From Peptococcaceae bacterium (GTDB taxonomy: Bacteria > Bacillota > Desulfitobacteriia > Desulfitobacteriales > Desulfitobacteriaceae), in contig JAITOS010000122.1 of assembly GCA_031289815.1 (NCBI GenBank), positions 1-9,983 on the forward strand: a DNA stretch of 9,983 nt, read 5' to 3'. Of the stretch, positions 7,101 through 9,983 are shown piece after piece. A program made the translations under genes and the position numbers. The notes beneath the pieces were generated by a model that did not search any database, was not told the origin of the DNA, and saw nothing but the letters and a program-made list of their open reading frames with translations. Each line of letters starts with the position of its first letter. Position 1 is the stretch's first letter.

Positions 7101-8368
7101 ACTTATATGTAAAATCGGGCTTATTTCTGACTGAAATCGTTACACGCCTGTACGCGGGACTGGCGGAGCAAATACCGGACGAGAGGCAGAGGCTCAGGCA
7201 CATTCTTGAAAATCAAATTCACGGATTTGCGCCCAGCGAGATTATTTACAGCATTGCCAAGAACTTTGTTTTCGGCGGATATGCCGATATCGACAGTTCA
7301 CATTTGCAATGCCGTGATTTAACCGAGCTTGCCAAGAACGGAGGAGATTTTGAAATGAAGTTTGATGTCGTGGTGGGGAATCCGCCTTATCAGGAAAGCG
7401 GCGAGGCAAGAGACGAGCCTATCTATCACTATTTCTATGACCTTGCAGAGCAGGCTTCGCAAAAGTATTGCTTAATCTCACCTGCCAGATTTTTGTTTAA
7501 CGCGGGGCAAACGCCCAAATCTTGGAACGCTAAAATGCTTAGTGATGAGCATTTGAAAGTCGAGTATTACGAGCAAAAGAGCGCAAGCGTGTTCGCGAAT
7601 ACCGACATAAAGGGTGGAATAGCTATTATTTATCGTGACGGGGAACAGGTCTACGGCGGTATTGGTGTTTTCACGCACTATGATGAACTGAATTCCATTG
7701 TCAGCAAAGTCAGTAAAGCAGAAGACGTGGATTTTTCTATAATTGTTCAGCCGCAGGGGATATATCGTTTTTCCGAAAGATTTTTTGCAGACTTCCCGCA
7801 AGCAGAAGATATGCAAGGCAAAGGCACAAAGAACAAGATTGTTTCTAAGTCATTCGCCCAGATGGATTTTGCGTTCCACGATGAGAAAACCATTCCTGAT
7901 GACGTTTGTATGTTAGGTTTGGTCAATAGCAAGCGTGAATATAAGTGGATCTCGCTAAAATATCTTTCTGTTCCTGATTCTTTTGATAAATACCGTGTAT
8001 TCATTCCCGAAGCTAACGGTTCAGGTGCAATAGGAGAAGTGCTATCTACCCCCCTTGTGGGGGAACCCTTTGTGGGACACACAGATACTTTTTTGACTAT
8101 TGGTGCTTTTGCTGACAGTATCGAAGCTGAGAACTGCATGAAATATACCAAATCAAAATTTGCTCGCGCATTGTTAGGCGTGCTAAAAATTACGCAGCAT
8201 AACTCACGCTCCACTTGGGCAAAAGTCCCCCTGCAAGACTTTACTTCGCAAAGCGACATTGACTGGACAAAATCCATACCTGAAATAGATAAACAGCTCT
8301 ATGCTAAATACGGCTTGGACGAAAATGAAATCGCCTTCATCGAAGAAAAAGTCACGGCGATGGAGTGA
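4109..8368 (+). CDS. GIY-YIG nuclease-SF2 helicase-coiled coil-Eco57I-like methyltransferase fusion
   Basis: This 1419-aa single-chain restriction-modification enzyme has these parts in order. (1) Residues about 14-105 form a T5orf172-like GIY-YIG nuclease: YAYVLLE, then IKIGYT (32-37), R45, and E98 in TEWF. (2) Residues about 125-580 form an SF2 translocase: Walker A AKPRFGKT (162-169), DEAH (284-287), SGTP (311-314), motif V-like LTTGVTVPEW (from 508) and motif VI-like QAAFRAQ (534-540). (3) Residues about 737-870 are an A/E/K/Q-rich predicted coiled coil. (4) Residues about 960-1110 form a gamma-type N6-adenine methyltransferase: motif X QIFTP (966-970), a divergent motif I FADLYVKSGLFL (996-1007) and NPPY (1091-1094). 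(5) Residues about 1110-1419 are target recognition, with DIKGGIAII and a C-terminal EIDKQLYAKYGL typical of Eco57I-like methylases. The start overlaps the preceding stop (ATGA), with AGGGAGG ten bases upstream. It probably recognises, methylates and ATP-dependently restricts DNA. Domains are clear; the activity and site are inferred. Confidence 0.88.
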   Translation: MSDNTVIKTTKTLYPQIYAYVLLEYGPKDGWIKIGYTERQDVDSRIKEQTHTAAVNLKYSKLWSEPAKFTDSDEWFFDKQLHTWLRKFKGIEQEPNTEWFYYDGTPQQAHDDFDDFRNNRLNNSVQASSQLEYQLRAEQELAVERTLAYAKAHPNGEFLWNAKPRFGKTLTTYDLVRRMDAKKVLVVTNRPAIANSWFDDFETFIAWQTRYSFISTADSLKNRPVFTREEFLQQIMADTSEEGRSDSHITFISLQDLKGAISFGGEYDKLEWVKNLQWDLLVIDEAHEGVDTFKTDVAFNNITRDFTLHLSGTPFKAVASGKFSEGQIFNWTYADEQEAKARWSDAELNNPYEKLPRLNLFSYQMSQMITAAVNKGAEIDGQDIDFAFDLNEFFETSESGKFVHEAEVNKWLDTLSKNEKYPFSTKELRAELKHTFWLLNRVASAKALAKLLKEHPVFENYEIILAAGDGRTEDDPTDDPTANENSLDRVRSAIKDHEKTITLSVGQLTTGVTVPEWSAVLMLSNVKSPSLYMQAAFRAQNPWDYEADGKKHRKQNAYVFDFAPERTLIVYDEFANNLNNKTASGGGTTNDREANIKTLLNFFPVIAEDSGGKMVELDVGQVLTIPKAIKAREVVKRGFMSNLLFQNISGIFAGAEAREILEQLNPVDVSKVTPRQTSEAIDTQGVEVDDYGDVIVSPSIVLAATEARFGEKVYADIVGAAAQAAEQSAPNLTSTVAKAFTQNVLNTVKELAKDNIVTVAQAEQVVKQNANIIAREVEIVQKQAEIKQAEAKIEFERQVAVAQNDEAAVAVAEKKFEAAKQQIQYGFQKEVISTVEEKTKELAQKSTETILQKAEEKKKATVEDDVRARLRGFARTIPSFLMAYGAFDTSLANFDENIRDEVFQEVTGITLDQFRILRDTYNFFDAVVFNESVQEFLHKKEQLADYFDDSQDEDIFDYIPPQKTNQIFTPKKVVKLMMDKLEEENPDIFTDKDKTFADLYVKSGLFLTEIVTRLYAGLAEQIPDERQRLRHILENQIHGFAPSEIIYSIAKNFVFGGYADIDSSHLQCRDLTELAKNGGDFEMKFDVVVGNPPYQESGEARDEPIYHYFYDLAEQASQKYCLISPARFLFNAGQTPKSWNAKMLSDEHLKVEYYEQKSASVFANTDIKGGIAIIYRDGEQVYGGIGVFTHYDELNSIVSKVSKAEDVDFSIIVQPQGIYRFSERFFADFPQAEDMQGKGTKNKIVSKSFAQMDFAFHDEKTIPDDVCMLGLVNSKREYKWISLKYLSVPDSFDKYRVFIPEANGSGAIGEVLSTPLVGEPFVGHTDTFLTIGAFADSIEAENCMKYTKSKFARALLGVLKITQHNSRSTWAKVPLQDFTSQSDIDWTKSIPEIDKQLYAKYGLDENEIAFIEEKVTAME

Positions 8369-8412
8369 ATGACGTGACGAAAGGAAGATGATGAAGATGG
8401 AGGTTATTAATT

Positions 8413-9345
8413 ATGACACGAATAGAGGATGAGATAGTTATCTTCAACGCCAAGGATGTGGATGTCTGCTTGGTCATCGATCCTGAGCAAGAAACAGTCT
8501 GGGCCACCCATCAGCAGATAGCAGAGGTGTTTGGCATTGACAGAACCGGCGCTACTAGGCATATCAATAACATCTTCAAAAGTGGCGAGGTTGAAGAAGA
8601 AAGCAATGTGCAAAAAATGCACATTGCAAAATCGGACCGACCAGTAAAATACTACAACTTGGATGTTATCCTTTCAGTTGGCTATCGTGCTAATTCTGCA
8701 AAAGCCATTGAATTCAGACGGTGGGCAAACACCGTACTCAAGAAGTACATTGTCAAAGGTGCGGCAGTAAACGAACGACGACTTGAGCAAATTGGCACGG
8801 TAGTCAATATTCTAAGTCGTTCATGTGAGGATTTGGTATCTGGAATTGCAGACGTATTGCAAGACTTCACCAACGGCCTTGACCTGCTTGACAACTATGA
8901 CCATCAATCATTCGTCAAGCCCAAAGGCAGCAAGCCCGAATGGGAACTTACTTATGCAGAAGCACGTGGTTTTATTGATTCTATGAAGTTTGGTGAGGTC
9001 AGCGGCCTGTTTGGAGTTGAGCGCGATGAGTCATTCAAAGGCATAGTCGCGGGTATCTATCAGAGTTTTGGCGGCGCTGAACTCTATCCGAGCGTACAGG
9101 AAAAGGCCGCTAACTTGCTATACATGATAGTCAAAGATCATTCGTTTACTGATGGCAACAAGCGCATTGCGGCCGCGCTGTTTGTGTACTTCCTTGAGAA
9201 AAACGGCGCGCTGCGCAGTGCGCAAGGCGTGCAAGTCATCGAGAACAACGCGTTGGCGGCCATCACTTTGATGATTGCCCTTTCAAGACCCGAAGAAAAT
9301 GAAATCATGTGCCTGCTTGTGATGAATATGCTCAATGCCTCGTGA
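8413..9345 (+). CDS. RhuM-Fic/Doc fusion protein
   Basis: This 310-aa protein has two domains. Residues about 8-120 match the RhuM (virulence protein) domain, with TVWATHQQIAEVFGIDR, RHINNIFKSGEV, YYNLDVILSVGYRAN and RRWANTVLKKYIVKG; its helix-turn-helix-like start suggests DNA binding. Residues about 175-290 are a Fic/Doc fold with the active-site motif HSFTDGNKR at 243-251. The lysine after GN is Doc-like (GNKR rather than the GNGR of AMPylating Fic proteins), so phosphotransfer to a translation factor is as plausible as AMPylation. GGAGG (8399-8403) lies nine bases before the ATG, and only 44 bases separate it from the restriction gene, suggesting one operon. No separate Phd-like antitoxin gene is visible beside it. 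RhuM-Fic proteins are recurrent neighbours of restriction systems; the target is unknown. Confidence 0.88.
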   Translation: MTRIEDEIVIFNAKDVDVCLVIDPEQETVWATHQQIAEVFGIDRTGATRHINNIFKSGEVEEESNVQKMHIAKSDRPVKYYNLDVILSVGYRANSAKAIEFRRWANTVLKKYIVKGAAVNERRLEQIGTVVNILSRSCEDLVSGIADVLQDFTNGLDLLDNYDHQSFVKPKGSKPEWELTYAEARGFIDSMKFGEVSGLFGVERDESFKGIVAGIYQSFGGAELYPSVQEKAANLLYMIVKDHSFTDGNKRIAAALFVYFLEKNGALRSAQGVQVIENNALAAITLMIALSRPEENEIMCLLVMNMLNAS

Positions 9346-9355
9346 TGTGCCGAAG

Positions 9356-9399
9356 CCTTCTGCCAATATTTTTGCTGAAGCTTTACGAAAGGCAGGAGG
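9356..9399 (+). promoter_or_regulatory. Possible stem that sequesters a ribosome binding site
   Basis: CCTTCTGCC at 9356-9364 can pair over nine positions (one G-T wobble) with GGCAGGAGG at 9391-9399, across a 26-base loop. The 3' arm contains the AGGAGG that would serve the ATG at 9403. The stem starts 10 bases after the RhuM-Fic stop, so it could limit translation of the small frame downstream. There is no T run after it, so it is not an obvious terminator. It could be coincidental. Confidence 0.3.
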
Positions 9400-9402
9400 A
9401 TT

Positions 9403-9516
9403 ATGAAAGACAAATTTATAACAGAGATTCAGGCAAGTATGGCGCAGGTATTGTCATCGGCGCAGATGAAAGAGCTGAGACGAGTGCTGACTTATTCTTC
9501 TCGGTCGCGACGGTGA
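9403..9516 (+). pseudogene. Short remnant resembling the N-terminus of a tyrosine recombinase
   Basis: An excellent ribosome binding site (GGAGG at 9395-9399) precedes ATG 9403. The frame encodes 37 residues beginning MKDKFITEIQASMAQVLSSA, followed by QMKELRRVL, and stops at 9514-9516 after a basic SSRSRR tail. The pattern of a short helix, then LxxxQMxxLxxVL, resembles the first 30 or so residues of tyrosine recombinases often found beside restriction loci in Firmicutes. No catalytic R...HxxR...Y region follows in any frame, so if the resemblance is real this is a truncated remnant of a mobile element. Alternatively it is an intact small protein of unknown role. The family match is from memory of sequence style only. 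Confidence 0.4.
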
Positions 9517-9612
9517 TCGGCCAATGCGAATTGTGGGCGGACAACTGAGGATGCATGACGGAAAAAAGACAAGCCAAATGTCCAATTTATTTCGTAACAC
9601 TTCCTAAGCAAG

Positions 9613-9641
9613 TTGACAAGCCGCAGCAGGGCGATTATACT
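9613..9641 (+). promoter_or_regulatory. Consensus promoter ahead of the downstream gene
   Basis: TTGACA at 9613-9618, then 17 bases, then TATACT at 9636-9641: an exact -35 and a one-mismatch -10. Transcription would start near 9648, at the edge of the inverted repeat at 9649-9677. This would give a leader of about 260 bases before the ATG at 9908. Confidence 0.7.
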
Positions 9642-9648
9642 AATCCAA

Positions 9649-9677
9649 ATATAACATATTAAGTATATATGTTATAT
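9649..9677. promoter_or_regulatory. Perfect 11-bp AT-rich inverted repeat, operator-like
   Basis: ATATAACATAT at 9649-9659 is the exact reverse complement of ATATGTTATAT at 9667-9677, with a seven-base spacer. It lies just after the predicted transcription start of the promoter at 9613-9641, where a bound repressor would block initiation or early elongation. Being almost pure A+T it would be a weak RNA hairpin, so a DNA operator for a dimeric regulator is the better guess. No regulator gene for it is in the window. Confidence 0.6.
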
Positions 9678-9690
9678 GACGCGTGACGGC

Positions 9691-9838
9691 AATCCCAGCC
9701 TGCGGCGCCGGACGTGCGCAGGAAAACCGCGGCGGCGGCGAAGCATAACCACGGCCTCGTCACGGACGGTCGTGATCCTGCTGGGATTTGTCCACGGCCA
9801 CTTCGGCGGCGCCATACCAACTCGCCGGACCGCGGCGA
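9691..9838 (+). other. GC-rich leader with potential three-way junction and extra hairpin
   Basis: AATCCCAGC (9691-9699) is the exact complement of GCTGGGATT (9780-9788) and could close a domain. Inside are CCTGCG/CGCAGG (9699-9704/9717-9722; the outermost C is shared with the closing stem) and TCACG/CGTGA (9760-9764/9771-9775). Downstream is TCGCCG/CGGCGA (9822-9827/9833-9838), followed by a weak T-rich stretch. The segment is much more GC-rich than the AT-rich DNA on both sides. The long frames crossing it on both strands look like composition artefacts, with no start signals or recognisable protein. It does not match a riboswitch class I know; in GC-rich DNA such stems can arise by chance. 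Confidence 0.35.
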
Positions 9839-9867
9839 TTGATATTTCGGCAAAAATTGTATCTAAT
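9839..9867 (+). promoter_or_regulatory. Second candidate promoter close to the last gene
   Basis: TTGATA at 9839-9844, a 17-base spacer and TCTAAT at 9862-9867 form a plausible sigma-A promoter. The predicted start near 9874 would give a short 30-base leader for the ATG at 9908. It is weaker than the promoter at 9613-9641, and the two could be alternatives. Confidence 0.4.
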
Positions 9868-9907
9868 TTATAACTAATAGAAGAAAGACGAAAGCGAGGA
9901 GACAAAA

Positions 9908-9983
9908 ATGGCGAGACTACCACTGATCGAGTATGAGGAAACTGCGGGAAAACTCCGGGAGGCTTACGACTACCAGCTGAAGA
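9908..9983 (+). CDS. Carboxymuconolactone decarboxylase family protein, 5' part only
   Basis: Only the first 25 codons are inside the window. AGGAG at 9897-9901 lies six bases before ATG 9908. The protein begins MARLPLIEYEE and continues with a KLREAYDYQL segment. This is the usual opening of carboxymuconolactone decarboxylase/AhpD-like proteins (MAR[LI]PL...E.P..vr..YD). Members are small helical cytoplasmic proteins, some acting as decarboxylases and others as CxxC peroxidase-type reductases. The catalytic part lies beyond the window edge, so the subtype cannot be told. Confidence 0.65.
   Translation, partial: MARLPLIEYEETAGKLREAYDYQLK

Noticed and set aside
8049..8063. C6-TTGT-G5 hairpin inside the restriction gene
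   Set aside because: It encodes a conserved-looking TPLVGEPFVGHT segment of the Eco57I-like C-terminal region, has no T run and lies mid-gene, so coding constraint explains it.
9309..9548. 79-codon plus-strand frame overlapping the end of the RhuM-Fic gene
   Set aside because: It starts inside the Fic domain without a ribosome binding site and competes with the better-supported start at 9403.
9555..9662. 35-codon frame starting MTEKRQAK with a GAGG four bases upstream
   Set aside because: No recognisable similarity. Its second half is the promoter at 9613-9641 and part of the palindrome, so an accidental frame is more likely.
9659..9923. Three open frames, two minus and one plus, over the GC-rich segment
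   Set aside because: Arginine-rich, mutually overlapping sequences typical of GC-rich noncoding DNA, with no ribosome binding sites or known domain.
1..9983. tRNA, rRNA, CRISPR array, complete insertion sequence
   Set aside because: No cloverleaf, rRNA signature, regularly spaced repeats, transposase or terminal inverted repeats were seen on either strand.

Overview
The window reads like an anaerobic (or B12-using), moderately GC-rich Firmicute, perhaps a Negativicute or a Clostridium relative. This rests on strong AGGAGG-type ribosome binding sites, near-consensus sigma-A promoters, an oxygen-sensitive class III ribonucleotide reductase and a cobalamin riboswitch. The taxonomic guess is inference; no rRNA or marker gene is present. 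All supported genes lie on the + strand.

Region 1 (about 1-3157) is a housekeeping module. A GC-rich, repeat-bearing stretch is followed by a consensus promoter (225-253), a cobalamin riboswitch (about 266-392), a possible terminator-type expression platform (410-507), then nrdD (GTG start at 532) and nrdG. NrdG installs the glycyl radical on NrdD, which makes dNTPs anaerobically without B12. The riboswitch implies that the pair is switched down when B12 is plentiful, probably because a B12-dependent class II reductase is encoded elsewhere.

Region 2 (3168-9345) is an accessory defence-like cassette starting only 10 bases after the nrdG stop. It encodes (a) a 314-aa methyltransferase-related 'subunit M' protein with motif X and a motif I-like segment but no NPPY; (b) a 1419-aa fusion of GIY-YIG (T5orf172-type) nuclease, SF2 helicase, long coiled coil, Eco57I-like N6-adenine methyltransferase and a C-terminal target-recognition region; and (c) a RhuM-Fic/Doc fusion. 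The first two overlap by ATGA and must form one system. They look like an unusual restriction-modification machine combining a translocase with a GIY-YIG nuclease and a split or paired methyltransferase. The Fic protein may be a linked toxin or effector. No promoter is apparent between nrdG and the cassette, so it may be read from the B12-controlled promoter.

Region 3 (9346-9907) has no long gene. It holds a 37-codon reading frame resembling the N-terminus of a tyrosine recombinase (a likely mobile-element remnant), a consensus promoter (9613-9641), a perfect 11-bp inverted repeat just downstream of it (9649-9677), and a GC-rich segment that can fold into a three-way junction plus a further hairpin (9691-9838).

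Region 4 (9908 to the end) is the start of a gene that looks like a carboxymuconolactone decarboxylase family protein, cut off by the window edge.
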